A stretch of DNA of 64,000 nt. Origin: DATEDA01 sp963820965 (GTDB lineage Bacteria; Pseudomonadota; Gammaproteobacteria; Burkholderiales; SG8-39). Below, in pieces: positions 17,112 to 25,594 of this stretch. The notes below the pieces were generated by a model that worked only from the letters and a program-made list of their open reading frames with translations, did no database searches and was not told the DNA's origin. Each line of letters opens with the position of its first letter. Position 1 is the stretch's first letter. Where the stretch lies: contig CAWGCC010000031.1 in NCBI GenBank assembly GCA_963820965.1, forward strand, positions 1-64,000, read 5' to 3'. Made by a program: the position numbers and the translations under genes.

Positions 17112-18455
17112 ATGGAGCTCACGCTAAGCCAGGCGGAGCAGGACGCCGACCTCGACGTCCTGCGCGCCTCCGCCCCGTTCCGCGACGCGCCGGAAACGCT
17201 GCTCCGCGCGGTCGCGGGCGTAGCGCGGCGCGCGCGCTACGCCGCCGGCGAGCGCGTCTACAGCGCCGGCGCCGAAGCCGACGACATCTTCATCGTCGTC
17301 TCCGGCCGGGTCGAGCACGTATTCGCCCCCGAGGTCGGCGCGCGCGAGCCGCTCAAGCGGATGACGCGCGGTGGCGTGTTCGGCTGGGCCGGCCTCCTGC
17401 TCGGCCAGACGAAGCGGCTTGCCACCGTGACGGCGACCGAGCCGACCGAGGCACTGCGGATCGACACCGAGGCGCTCGTCAGGATCCTCGAGGCGGACGC
17501 CGCAGCCGGCAACGCGGTGATTGAACGGTTCGCGTCGCTGATCACCCGCGAGTTCACCGTGCCCGAGCTGCTCGCGCAGGTGCGGCGCCTCGCGGGCCGG
17601 CCGCAGCCCGAGGAGATGACGACCCTCGGGCTCACGATGTACCGCCTGTCGCTGTGGCTGAAGAGCCCGCGCCCGTACCTGATGGTGGTCGGGTTCGCGC
17701 TCTTCCTCGGCTTCTGGTACCTGGCGGTCGAGGTGTGGCGGCTCCCGCGCTTCAAGGAGATGCCGGGGATCACTGCGGTCATCAAGGAGTGGCTGAGCCC
17801 CAACCCGACCTACGGGCTCTCCTTCCACACCGCCGAGTACTACCAGCACATCGGGATGTCGATCTGGCGGGTGGCGCAGGCGTTCTTCCTCGCCACCCTG
17901 CTCGGCGTCCCGTTCGGTCTCTTCCTCGGCTGGTCGCGCAAGTTCAAGGAGTACGTCTTTCCGGTGTTCGAGCTCTTGCGACCGATCCCGATCCTCGCCT
18001 GGGTGCCGCTCGCGATCGTGATGTTCATCGCCACCGAGTCGGCGATCGTGTTCCTCGCGTTCCTCGCGTCGTTCTTCGCCACCGCGCTCAACACCATGCT
18101 CGGCGTCGAGTCGATCGACGAGTCGTATGTCCGCGCCGCGTCCTGCCTGGGGGCGGGCAAGTGGCAGGTGTTCCGGCACGTCATCCTGCCGGGCGCGCTG
18201 CCGTTCATCTTCACCGGGCTGCAGATCTCGATCGGCGTGTCGTGGTTCTCGCTGGTCGCGGCGGAGATGGTGTCCGGCCAGTACGGCCTCGGCTATGTGA
18301 TCAACACCTCTTACATGATGGTGCGGTACCCGACGATCGTGATCGGGATGATCACGCTCGGCTTCGTCGGCTACGCGACGAGCGCGATGGTGCGCATCGC
18401 CGGCGACTACCTGATGGAGTGGCGCGTGCGCGAGCTCGCGCTGGCGGAGCGCTGA
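17112..18455 (+). CDS. ABC permease with an N-terminal CAP_ED sensor-like domain
   Basis: This is a 447-residue fusion. Residues 15-155 are a CAP_ED domain (YAAGERVYSAGAEADDIFIV; GVFGWAGLLLGQTKRLATVTA), in which the ribose-binding Glu position is W92 and the phosphate-binding Arg is R102. From about residue 195 follows an SsuC/TauC-type inner-membrane permease with about six helices and the ATPase-contact motif around EAA-like EESYVRAASCLGAGKW. The fusion suggests transport gated by, or reporting to, an intracellular ligand. It precedes its ATPase with a TGATG overlap. I do not know of this fusion as a characterised system. Confidence 0.85.
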   Translation: MELTLSQAEQDADLDVLRASAPFRDAPETLLRAVAGVARRARYAAGERVYSAGAEADDIFIVVSGRVEHVFAPEVGAREPLKRMTRGGVFGWAGLLLGQTKRLATVTATEPTEALRIDTEALVRILEADAAAGNAVIERFASLITREFTVPELLAQVRRLAGRPQPEEMTTLGLTMYRLSLWLKSPRPYLMVVGFALFLGFWYLAVEVWRLPRFKEMPGITAVIKEWLSPNPTYGLSFHTAEYYQHIGMSIWRVAQAFFLATLLGVPFGLFLGWSRKFKEYVFPVFELLRPIPILAWVPLAIVMFIATESAIVFLAFLASFFATALNTMLGVESIDESYVRAASCLGAGKWQVFRHVILPGALPFIFTGLQISIGVSWFSLVAAEMVSGQYGLGYVINTSYMMVRYPTIVIGMITLGFVGYATSAMVRIAGDYLMEWRVRELALAER

Positions 18456-19318
18456 TGGACTTGCGCGCACCCGAGCCGCGCGGCGGCCCTGCCGCCGTGA
18501 CCCGCGGCCGGATCCTGATCGACGACGTCGTCAAGATCTACGACCCCGAGGGCGCGGCGGTGATGGCAGTCGACCACTGCTCGCTCGACATCGCGGCAGG
18601 CGAGATCTGCATGATCGTCGGGCCGTCCGGCTGCGGGAAGACGACGCTCCTCAACGCGATCGCCGGCTTCCACGACATCACCTCGGGCACGATTCTCCTC
18701 GACGGCGAGGTGCTCTGCTCGAAGGACCGGCCCAAGGCGGAGCCCGGGCCCGACCGGATCGTCGTGTTCCAGAACGGCGCCCTCTTCCCGTGGAAGACCA
18801 ACCTCGACAACGTCGTGTTCGGGCCGGTCATGCAGGGCAAGCTCAGCCCGAAGGAGGCAGTCGACAAGGGCCGCGCGATGATGGCGGACGCCGGTCTCTC
18901 GGGGGTCGAGCTCAACTACCCGGGCGAGGTGTCGTCCGGGATGCGCCGCCGGGTCGAGATCGTGCGCGCGCTGATGAACGACCCGAAGGTGCTGCTCCTC
19001 GACGAGCCGTACCGCGCCCTCGACTCGCTCACCAAGAGCGTGATGCACGAGGCGCTGCTCGAGATCTACTACAAGAACAAGGTGACGATCTTCTTCATCA
19101 CCCACGACCTCGAGGAGGCGATCTTCCTCGGGCACAAGGTCGCGATCATGACGACGCGCCCCTGCAAGCCGAAGAAGGTGCTGACGGTGGACATCCCGCA
19201 TCCGCGCGACTACGGCGTGCTCACCTCGAAGCGGTTCCGCGAGCTGATCGAGGAGACGAACGACGCCGTGCACGAGGAGGCGCTCAAGGCCTTCCAGGCC
19301 GGGGAAAAGGAGGGTTAG
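18455..19318 (+). CDS. ABC transporter ATPase 1 (SsuB/TauB type) with degenerate signature motif
   Basis: This is a 287-residue nucleotide-binding subunit. Walker A is GPSGCGKT (56-63), Walker B LLLDEP, and the H-loop His is H217 (ITHD). The signature motif reads VSSGM (159-163) instead of LSGGQ. The second ATPase of the operon (20313) has a good signature but lacks the H-loop His. A heterodimer of the two would therefore have one complete site and one degenerate site. It starts at the TGATG overlap with the permease gene and is followed by repeat B. Confidence 0.88.
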   Translation: MDLRAPEPRGGPAAVTRGRILIDDVVKIYDPEGAAVMAVDHCSLDIAAGEICMIVGPSGCGKTTLLNAIAGFHDITSGTILLDGEVLCSKDRPKAEPGPDRIVVFQNGALFPWKTNLDNVVFGPVMQGKLSPKEAVDKGRAMMADAGLSGVELNYPGEVSSGMRRRVEIVRALMNDPKVLLLDEPYRALDSLTKSVMHEALLEIYYKNKVTIFFITHDLEEAIFLGHKVAIMTTRPCKPKKVLTVDIPHPRDYGVLTSKRFRELIEETNDAVHEEALKAFQAGEKEG

Positions 19319-19324
19319 TTCGGT

Positions 19325-19437
19325 GAAAACCGATGGCGAAGGCAGCGGTTTTCGTGGCTTCGGGGAGCACGAGGGGAATCGGCGGGAAGGGAAGGGTCCC
19401 GCCGCCCTTGCCCGGCCCCTCGTATCGTGAGGACTAG
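19325..19437 (+). repeat. 113-base hairpin-forming intergenic repeat, copy B
   Basis: This is the second copy of the repeat at 14950-15062, same length and orientation. The nested stems are preserved: outer ACGAGGGG/CCCCTCGT is intact, and the inner stem has one changed base (CCCTTGCCC). It starts seven bases after the ATPase 1 stop and ends three bases before the GTG of the second permease. Confidence 0.8.
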
Positions 19438-19440
19438 CGC

Positions 19441-20316
19441 GTGACGACGAGGGTGAACAAGCTCCTGACGAGCTCGGTACTCTGGCGCGGCGTGCTCTCG
19501 ATCGTCGTGTTCCTCGTGCTGTGGGAGCTCGGAGCGCGCTCGAAGCAGTGGATGGCGCCGGAGTTCTTCGACCCGCTCAAGGCGCTCCTCGGCGCGATGG
19601 GCTTCAAGAAGGATTACCTGCCGTGGATCGGCGTGGTGCCCGCGCCGAGCGCCGTGCTCGCGTCGTGGACCGACGTCCTCACCTCCGCCGGCTACTGGAC
19701 GAGCTGGTACAAGAGCTTCTTTCGCGTCATGGGCGGCTTCATCGCCGCAATGATCGTCGGCATCCCGTTCGGGCTCGCGCTCGCGGTCAGCCGGACGGCG
19801 TATGGCACCTTCTTCCCGACGTTCGAGGTGCTGCGGCCGATCCCGCCGCTCGCGTGGGTGCCGGCCTCGATCATCTTCTGGCCGACGCAGGAGCTCTCGA
19901 TCACGTTCGTGACCTTCCTCGGCGCCTTCTACACCATCGTGATCAACGTCCTCGGCGGCGCGCGGTCGATCGACCAGCGCTACTTCCAGGCCGCGCAGTC
20001 GATGGGCTCGTCGCGCTGGGACATCTTCCGGCGCGTGATCCTGCCCGGTACCCTCCCCTCGATCATGGTCGGCTCCGCGGTCGGCATGGGCATCACCTGG
20101 GAAGTCGTGGTCGCGGCCGAGATGATCTCCGGCGGCGGCAGCCAGGCCGCCGGCACCGGAGGCGGGCTCGGGTTCTTCATCTGGAACTCGTACGTCGGTG
20201 GCTCCTACGAACAGATCGTGGTCGGGATGATCTCGATCGGCATCGCCGGTTACTTCTCGAGCGAGCTCCTGCGGACGCTCGGGAAGTACGTCACGCCGTG
20301 GTTGAGGGTCCGATGA
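19441..20316 (+). CDS. ABC permease 2, SsuC/TauC type
   Basis: This is a 291-residue inner-membrane permease with a GTG start directly after repeat B. It has an N-terminal helix (LSIVVFLVLWELGARS), an extra loop of about 70 residues, then five further helices. The ATPase-contact loop is DQRYFQAAQSMGSSRWDIFRRV. Unlike permease 1 it has no CAP_ED domain. Two different permeases and two ATPases with a single binding protein suggest a heterotetrameric transporter core. The stop overlaps the next ATG (ATGA). Confidence 0.87.
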   Translation: MTTRVNKLLTSSVLWRGVLSIVVFLVLWELGARSKQWMAPEFFDPLKALLGAMGFKKDYLPWIGVVPAPSAVLASWTDVLTSAGYWTSWYKSFFRVMGGFIAAMIVGIPFGLALAVSRTAYGTFFPTFEVLRPIPPLAWVPASIIFWPTQELSITFVTFLGAFYTIVINVLGGARSIDQRYFQAAQSMGSSRWDIFRRVILPGTLPSIMVGSAVGMGITWEVVVAAEMISGGGSQAAGTGGGLGFFIWNSYVGGSYEQIVVGMISIGIAGYFSSELLRTLGKYVTPWLRVR

Positions 20317-21188
20317 CAGCCGTCGCCGACCCGGTAAAGCCGGCGATCGACGCCGGCGAGATCGTCGTCAGCGGCGTCTCCAAGAGCTACGGCGCGACGC
20401 GGCTGCGCAAAGAGGTGGTGCGCGACTGCTCGTTCACGATCGAGCGCGGCAAGCTCACCGTCATGATCGGCCCGTCCGGCTGCGGGAAGAGCACGATGAT
20501 CCGGCTCCTCGCCGGCTTCGAGCGGCCGAGCGAGGGGACGGTGACGCTCGACGGCAAGCCGGTGACCGAACCGAACCGCGACCGGCTGGTCGTGTTCCAG
20601 GAAACCGCGCTCTTCCCGTGGATGACGACCTACGACAACATCCTCTACGGGCCGCGGGCGCGCGGCGAGGTGACGAGGCAGACGCTCGATCTCGCGGAGT
20701 TCTTGCTCGCAAAGGTCGGGCTGCAGGATTTCCGCAGCAAGTACCCGGGGCAGCTCTCCGGCGGCATGCAGCGCCGCGCCGAGCTCGCGCGGGCGATGAT
20801 CAACAACCCGAAGGTGATGATCCTCGACGAACCGTTCCGCGGCCTGGACGCGATGACGAAGGAATTGATGTGGGAGTACTACTCGCGCCTGTACGAGGAG
20901 TACCACCGCACGAACTTCTTCGTCACCACCGACATCGACGAGGCGGTCTATCTCGCCGATCGCCTGCTCATCATGTCGAACATCCCGACGCAGGTGCGGG
21001 CGGTGGTCGAGGTCGATCTGCCCCGGCCGCGCCGGCTCTCGGATCTCGTCGAGAGCGACCGCGCGAACGAGATCAAGCGCGAGGCGCTCTCGATCCTGCA
21101 CGCCGAGGCGATGCGCTCGTTCGCGCGCGGCAGCAAGGCGGCGGCCGACTTCGTCGAGGCCTATCTCAAGCGCGCGAGCCGCGGGTAG
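20313..21188 (+). CDS. ABC transporter ATPase 2, canonical signature but H-loop His replaced by Thr
   Basis: This is a 291-residue nucleotide-binding subunit. Walker A is GPSGCGKS (53-60), the signature LSGGM (148-152) and Walker B MILDEP. The H-loop reads FFVTTDIDEA, so the position of the catalytic His is T206; the codons are clear (acc acc gac). Paired with ATPase 1, its signature would complete that protein's good site. Its own Walker A site would face the degenerate VSSGM. The gene overlaps the permease 2 stop by four bases. Confidence 0.88.
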   Translation: MTAVADPVKPAIDAGEIVVSGVSKSYGATRLRKEVVRDCSFTIERGKLTVMIGPSGCGKSTMIRLLAGFERPSEGTVTLDGKPVTEPNRDRLVVFQETALFPWMTTYDNILYGPRARGEVTRQTLDLAEFLLAKVGLQDFRSKYPGQLSGGMQRRAELARAMINNPKVMILDEPFRGLDAMTKELMWEYYSRLYEEYHRTNFFVTTDIDEAVYLADRLLIMSNIPTQVRAVVEVDLPRPRRLSDLVESDRANEIKREALSILHAEAMRSFARGSKAAADFVEAYLKRASRG

Positions 21189-21199
21189 GCCTTGTGGAG

Positions 21200-21394
21200 A
21201 TGATCCTCACGCGGCCGGTGATCATCGGTCTCGCGATCGCGGGCGCGCTCGTCGCCGTCGCGGCATCGGCGCTCCAGGTGCGGGGCAAGGTCAGCGCGGA
21301 GCGCGCGCGGCAGCTCAACCGCGCCGGCTATGTCCTGATGGGCCTGAGCATGGCGCTGTTCATCATCGTCGGCTTGCGCGGCGGAGGCGGGTAA
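21200..21394 (+). CDS. Small two-helix membrane protein, unknown function
   Basis: This 64-residue protein is predicted as two hydrophobic helices (VIIGLAIAGALVAVAASAL and AGYVLMGLSMALFIIVGL) joined by a short basic loop. It starts 12 bases after the ATPase 2 stop with GGAG-like bases in front, so it is probably the last gene of the oxygenase-transporter operon. A GTG six bases upstream is an alternative start. I do not recognise a family. Confidence 0.5.
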   Translation: MILTRPVIIGLAIAGALVAVAASALQVRGKVSAERARQLNRAGYVLMGLSMALFIIVGLRGGGG

Positions 21395-21595
21395 CTGCGG
21401 AGCCGATCGCTCGCGGCGCCGGTGCTCCCGAGTCAGGCGCGTCTCGCCGCAGTATCGATTCAACCGTCGCTTCAATCTGCATTCCATCCTCGCTCGCCTG
21501 CTTCGCGCCGCAACCCTCACAACACCGGCACCCTCCTCGTTCATTCGTATGGCTGAGGTAGGTCGCTAATCAAGTCCAGCTAAGGGCAGGGGTCA

Positions 21596-22918
21596 TCACA
21601 TACCAAGGTAGGCGCTCTTCACCTCTTCGTTCTCGAGCAACTCGGGGCCGGGGCCGGACAGCGTAATCTTTCCGGTCTCTATCACGTAGCCCACGTCGGC
21701 GATGGCGAGCGCCGCATGCGCGTTTTGTTCGACCAAGAAAATGGTGCTCCCTTGGGCTTTCAAGCTCTTTACCACGCGAAAGATCTCCTCGACCAGGAGC
21801 GGCGCAAGTCCCATGCTCGGTTCGTCCAGCAGCAACAGCTTCGGCCGACCCATGAGTGCGCGCGCCATGGCCAGCATCTGCTGCTGGCCACCGGAAAGCG
21901 TACCAGCCGGCAGTGCGCGCTTTTCCTTGAGGATGGGAAAGATCTGATACATCCTCTCCATGTCCCCGGCCACGCTGTCTCTCGGACGGGTATAGGCGCC
22001 CAGCCGGAGGTTGTCCTCGATCGACAGGGGGCCGAAAACCTGGCGGCCTTCGGGTACCTGACAGATGCCCGCAACCACGCGCTTATCGGCGCGCCAACGC
22101 GTAATGTCTTCACCGTAGAAGTGGATTGCCCCGCCGCTGGCAGGTTGTACGCCCGAGATCGTGCGCAGCAGCGTAGTTTTTCCCGCGCCGTTCGCACCCA
22201 CGAGCGCGACCAATTGCCCCTCGCCTACCTCGAGCTCGATGCCGTGCAGCGCCTGAATCCGTCCATAGTGGCTGGTGAGGCCGCTTACCTCGAGCACAGT
22301 GCGACTTGATCCGACCGGCTTCGGCGCGGGCGCGGCTTCGGCGTACGACGCTCCCAGACCGATCGGTTCAGGTGCAAGCGCAACGATGCGCGCCCGCAGC
22401 GCGTCGAACTCGGCGCGGGCGCTGGCTCCAAATAGCGGGTCGTCGTTCTTTGCGAAGGCGGCGTCAATGGCGGCCCAATCCTCTGCCGAAAGCACCTCGC
22501 GCGCTCTCGGCATTATCGTCGTTTCCTCGCTCCGGATATGCCCGCGCGCCGTCTCCACGAACGCCGCGAGCCCCTCAAAGAACGCGGCCTCGGCCTCACG
22601 TCGCCCGGTGCTGACGTCGCGAAGCTGTGACTTCAGGCGTGCCAGGATCTCTGCTCCATGGCGATGCTGCTCCTGCAGCACGTCGATCTGCTGATGAGAT
22701 CCAGGATCGCGCTCCCAAAGTTTGGGAAAGAGGTACTCGTCCTCCTTTGGATGATGCATCCGGCCGGCGTAGGTCTCGAGGTAGTCAAGCATACGCGTCA
22801 GTGACTCCGCGTCGATGATGGCATGCTTGTCTTGATACTCCCGCGCCAGATAGTCGAGCGCAGCATATATACGCCACATCCCGCGATGTTCGGCACTGAT
22901 GATGCTCAAGGCTTTCAT
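21596..22918 (-). CDS. Hemerythrin domain fused to a LivF-type ABC ATPase
   Basis: This is a 440-residue fusion. Residues 1-170 are a hemerythrin-like (HHE) domain with candidate iron ligands in SAEHRGMW, RMHHPKEDEYLF, LQEQHRHG and RGHIRSEE. Residues about 205-440 are a LivF ATPase: Walker A GANGAGKT, Q-loop, signature LSGGQQQ, Walker B LLLLDEP, H-loop replaced by VEQN as normal in LivF. The linker is proline/alanine rich. Hemerythrin domains bind O2 or NO or sense iron and redox state, so the fusion may tie uptake to oxygen status. It is last in the livKHMGF order below the paa genes. Confidence 0.88.
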   Translation of the reverse strand: MKALSIISAEHRGMWRIYAALDYLAREYQDKHAIIDAESLTRMLDYLETYAGRMHHPKEDEYLFPKLWERDPGSHQQIDVLQEQHRHGAEILARLKSQLRDVSTGRREAEAAFFEGLAAFVETARGHIRSEETTIMPRAREVLSAEDWAAIDAAFAKNDDPLFGASARAEFDALRARIVALAPEPIGLGASYAEAAPAPKPVGSSRTVLEVSGLTSHYGRIQALHGIELEVGEGQLVALVGANGAGKTTLLRTISGVQPASGGAIHFYGEDITRWRADKRVVAGICQVPEGRQVFGPLSIEDNLRLGAYTRPRDSVAGDMERMYQIFPILKEKRALPAGTLSGGQQQMLAMARALMGRPKLLLLDEPSMGLAPLLVEEIFRVVKSLKAQGSTIFLVEQNAHAALAIADVGYVIETGKITLSGPGPELLENEEVKSAYLGM

Positions 22919-22936
22919 GCAGTCGACTCCGTCATG

Positions 22937-23698
22937 TCAGGCCGCAGCGCCGAGATATGCGGCGATAACATCAGGATTTGCGCGGACTTCAGCTGCAGTT
23001 CCTTCGGTGAGCTTCTTGCCGTAATCGAGAACAAGGATGTGGTCGGACAGGTTCATTACGAGCTTCATGTCGTGCTCGACCAAGACCACCGTTACGCCGG
23101 ATTCGGCCACCTTCTGGATCAGCGCGTCGATTTCTGCAGTCTCGGTGTGATTCAGACCCGCAGCCGGCTCGTCCAGGAGCAACATTTGTGGCTTGGCCGC
23201 GAGCGCGCGCGCGATCTCCAGCCGCTTCAATGCACCATAGGGCATCTGGCTCGCGTGCGACTTGATGTACTTTCCGACGCCGACGAACTCCATGAGATTC
23301 GCCGCCTCCTGCCGGCATTCATCGTCCCGCTTACGCAGCGCCGGCCAGCGAAGCATCGCGGCGAACATGCTCTGACTGAGACGAAGATGAGCCCCCACCA
23401 TGACGTTCTCGATTGCACTCATGTTCATGCACACCTGCAGATTCTGAAAGGTGCGGCTCATGCCGCGCTGCGCGAGCACGTCGGGCGACTTGGCGGCGAT
23501 GCTTTCGCCCTTGAACACGATTTCGCCCTCGGTCGGCGTATAGATGCCGGTGATCAGGTTGAGGAGAGTAGTTTTCCCGGCTCCGTTGGGACCGATCACC
23601 GAATGGATGGTCCCCTCCTTGATCGTGAAGGACACGTCCTGCACCGCCTTGACGCCGCCGAAAGCCTTAGATAGAGACTTGACCTCGAGCATGATCAC
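22937..23698 (-). CDS. livG: LivG-type ABC transporter ATPase
   Basis: This is a nucleotide-binding subunit of a branched-chain-amino-acid-type transporter, about 253 residues. Motifs: Walker A GPNGAGKT, LivG-specific RTFQNLQVCMNMSAIENVMVG, signature region MPYGALKRLE (LSGGQ is degenerate, as in many LivG), Walker B LLLDEPAAGLN, H-loop VEHD. I place the start at GTG 23698, which overlaps the livM stop by four bases; the ATG at 23692 is two codons further. In betaproteobacterial phenylacetate clusters such transporters are thought to import aromatic acids. Confidence 0.88.
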   Translation of the reverse strand: MIMLEVKSLSKAFGGVKAVQDVSFTIKEGTIHSVIGPNGAGKTTLLNLITGIYTPTEGEIVFKGESIAAKSPDVLAQRGMSRTFQNLQVCMNMSAIENVMVGAHLRLSQSMFAAMLRWPALRKRDDECRQEAANLMEFVGVGKYIKSHASQMPYGALKRLEIARALAAKPQMLLLDEPAAGLNHTETAEIDALIQKVAESGVTVVLVEHDMKLVMNLSDHILVLDYGKKLTEGTAAEVRANPDVIAAYLGAAA

Positions 23699-24630
23699 GC
23701 CTCTTTCTTTGCCATGCGCAGTCGCAACGTAGGCACCAAGCCACGGGGCAAAAAGATCATGCAGAGCATGAGGATCAAGCCAAACACGACCGTTTCCCAT
23801 CCCTCGAAAGTGGACAGTAACTGCGGCAGCATGGTGAGTAGCGCGGCGCCGATGATCGAGCCGAACACCGAGGCCATTCCGCCAACCACCACCATTGTCA
23901 CCAACTCGATCGAGTGAAAGAAGCCGGCCAAGCCGGGAGTCACGAAGCCAACGTAATGGGCGGTAAGGCTACCCATGATGCTCGCCAGCGCCGCCGAGAG
24001 TACGAATACGCGCACCTTGAAAAGTGTCGTATCGACTCCTACCACCTTGGCCGCCACTTCAGAACCATGGATGGCCTGCAAGGCACGGCCGGCCGGCGCA
24101 TCGATCAAATTGAGGGCAAACCAGGTGACCAATGTGAGCAGCACCGCCATCACGGCATACCATATCTTTTCCCCAGCTAGCTCCCAGCCAACAAGCGAGA
24201 GCGCAGGCACTGGAATACCGTCCGGTCCCCCGGTGTACTTGTTCTCGTTGGTAATGACGATCGAAATGATGATGCCGAGGCCCAGCGTGGCCATAGCGAG
24301 ATAGTGGCCTTTCAGTTTCAGTATGGGTCGCGCAACAGCAAAGGCTAGTAGCGCCGTGGCCGCCGCCCCCGTGACGAGCGCGACTAGCGGCGGCCAGCCG
24401 AACTGGGTGGTGAGGATCGCCGAAGCGTAAGCGCCGATGCCGAAGAAGCCGGCATGCCCGAGGCTAATCTGGCCTGTGTAGCCGATCAGAAGGTTCAGGC
24501 CGATGACAACGACGGCGTTGATCATGATGCGGATCGCGACGTCGTAATAGAACGGGTTGGGGAGAGCCAGGGGCAGGAGCGCCAACACGACCGCAAGTAC
24601 GATGAGGCCGGAATGGCGCGAGCTTTTCAT
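23695..24630 (-). CDS. livM: LivM-type ABC permease
   Basis: This 311-residue polytopic permease contains LLIGYTGQISLGHAGFFGIGAYASAIL, split here as the family motif around GQISLGHAGF, and the LivM C-terminal FGLILMLCMIFLPRGL. It pairs with LivH. It overlaps livH by four bases upstream and livG by four downstream, so the subunits are translationally coupled. Base composition is clearly less GC-rich than in the 1-21 kb operons. Confidence 0.88.
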   Translation of the reverse strand: MKSSRHSGLIVLAVVLALLPLALPNPFYYDVAIRIMINAVVVIGLNLLIGYTGQISLGHAGFFGIGAYASAILTTQFGWPPLVALVTGAAATALLAFAVARPILKLKGHYLAMATLGLGIIISIVITNENKYTGGPDGIPVPALSLVGWELAGEKIWYAVMAVLLTLVTWFALNLIDAPAGRALQAIHGSEVAAKVVGVDTTLFKVRVFVLSAALASIMGSLTAHYVGFVTPGLAGFFHSIELVTMVVVGGMASVFGSIIGAALLTMLPQLLSTFEGWETVVFGLILMLCMIFLPRGLVPTLRLRMAKKEA

Positions 24631-25502
24631 ACGCGCTCCGTCACTTTGGCGCCGAACAGGCCCCGTGGCATGAAGAACAGCACAAAAAGAATCAAGACAA
24701 ACGGCATCGCATCCTTGTAGGCGGATGATATGTAGCCTGCCGTCATCGCTTCGGCGATGCCGAGCAGAAGCCCTCCTACGATCGCGCCTGCGCCGCTGCC
24801 TAGACCTCCCAGCACGGCCGCAACGAAACCCTTGAGGCCGAGCATGATGCCCGCGTCATAGGATGTATACGTGATGGGAGCGAGAATGATGCCCCCAATC
24901 GCGCCGAGCGCCGCTGAGAGGCCGAACGAAAGGAGCAGGATCATACGGGTGTTGATTCCCACCAGGTTCGCGGCGAGCTGATTATGGGAAGTCGCAAGCA
25001 TGGCCTTGCCAAGCAGCGTTCTGCCGAAAAACCAGCCCAGCGCGATTACCACGACAACCGTCACCCCGATCACCCATAGGCTTTGCGGAAGAATGGTCGC
25101 GCCGAGGACCTTGATCGGCGCATCGCCCGAGAATGCCGGCAGCGCGTGATTGCCTTTGCCCAGCCCTATCTGCACCAGGCCGCGAATGAAGAGGGACGCG
25201 CCGATGGTAATGATGATGAGCGTGACTACCTCGGCACCCTTGGCCGGCTCAATGGCAAGCTTCTCGACCAGCAATCCCGCAACGCCGGCGATCACGATCG
25301 CGAGCAATATGGCGAATGGCAACGGAATTCCCGCCGCAGCGAGGAACACCGCCGACATCCCGCCAAGCATGATGAACTCACCCTGGGCGAAATTGATCAC
25401 GCCGCTTGCGTTGTAAATGATCGAAAAACCGAGAGCAGCCAGTGCGTAACCGGCGCCCACCGTCACGCCGGAAAACAGGAATTGCAAGAATTGAGCGAGC
25501 AC
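24627..25502 (-). CDS. livH: LivH-type ABC permease
   Basis: This 291-residue polytopic permease has the LivH motif NASGVINFAQGEFIMLGG near residue 35 and the C-terminal PFVLILFVLFFMPRGLFG. It forms the membrane channel with LivM. It begins about 90 bases after the binding-protein gene stop, and no terminator is visible in that gap. Confidence 0.88.
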   Translation of the reverse strand: MLAQFLQFLFSGVTVGAGYALAALGFSIIYNASGVINFAQGEFIMLGGMSAVFLAAAGIPLPFAILLAIVIAGVAGLLVEKLAIEPAKGAEVVTLIIITIGASLFIRGLVQIGLGKGNHALPAFSGDAPIKVLGATILPQSLWVIGVTVVVVIALGWFFGRTLLGKAMLATSHNQLAANLVGINTRMILLLSFGLSAALGAIGGIILAPITYTSYDAGIMLGLKGFVAAVLGGLGSGAGAIVGGLLLGIAEAMTAGYISSAYKDAMPFVLILFVLFFMPRGLFGAKVTERV

Positions 25503-25594
25503 CAGGGCCTCCTTAATCGCAAACGAGAAGCAAGCTGCCGGTTGTTCTTATCCGAACCGCCCAGGCCGCGTCCGGGGCAGCGGTCACAGCGACG

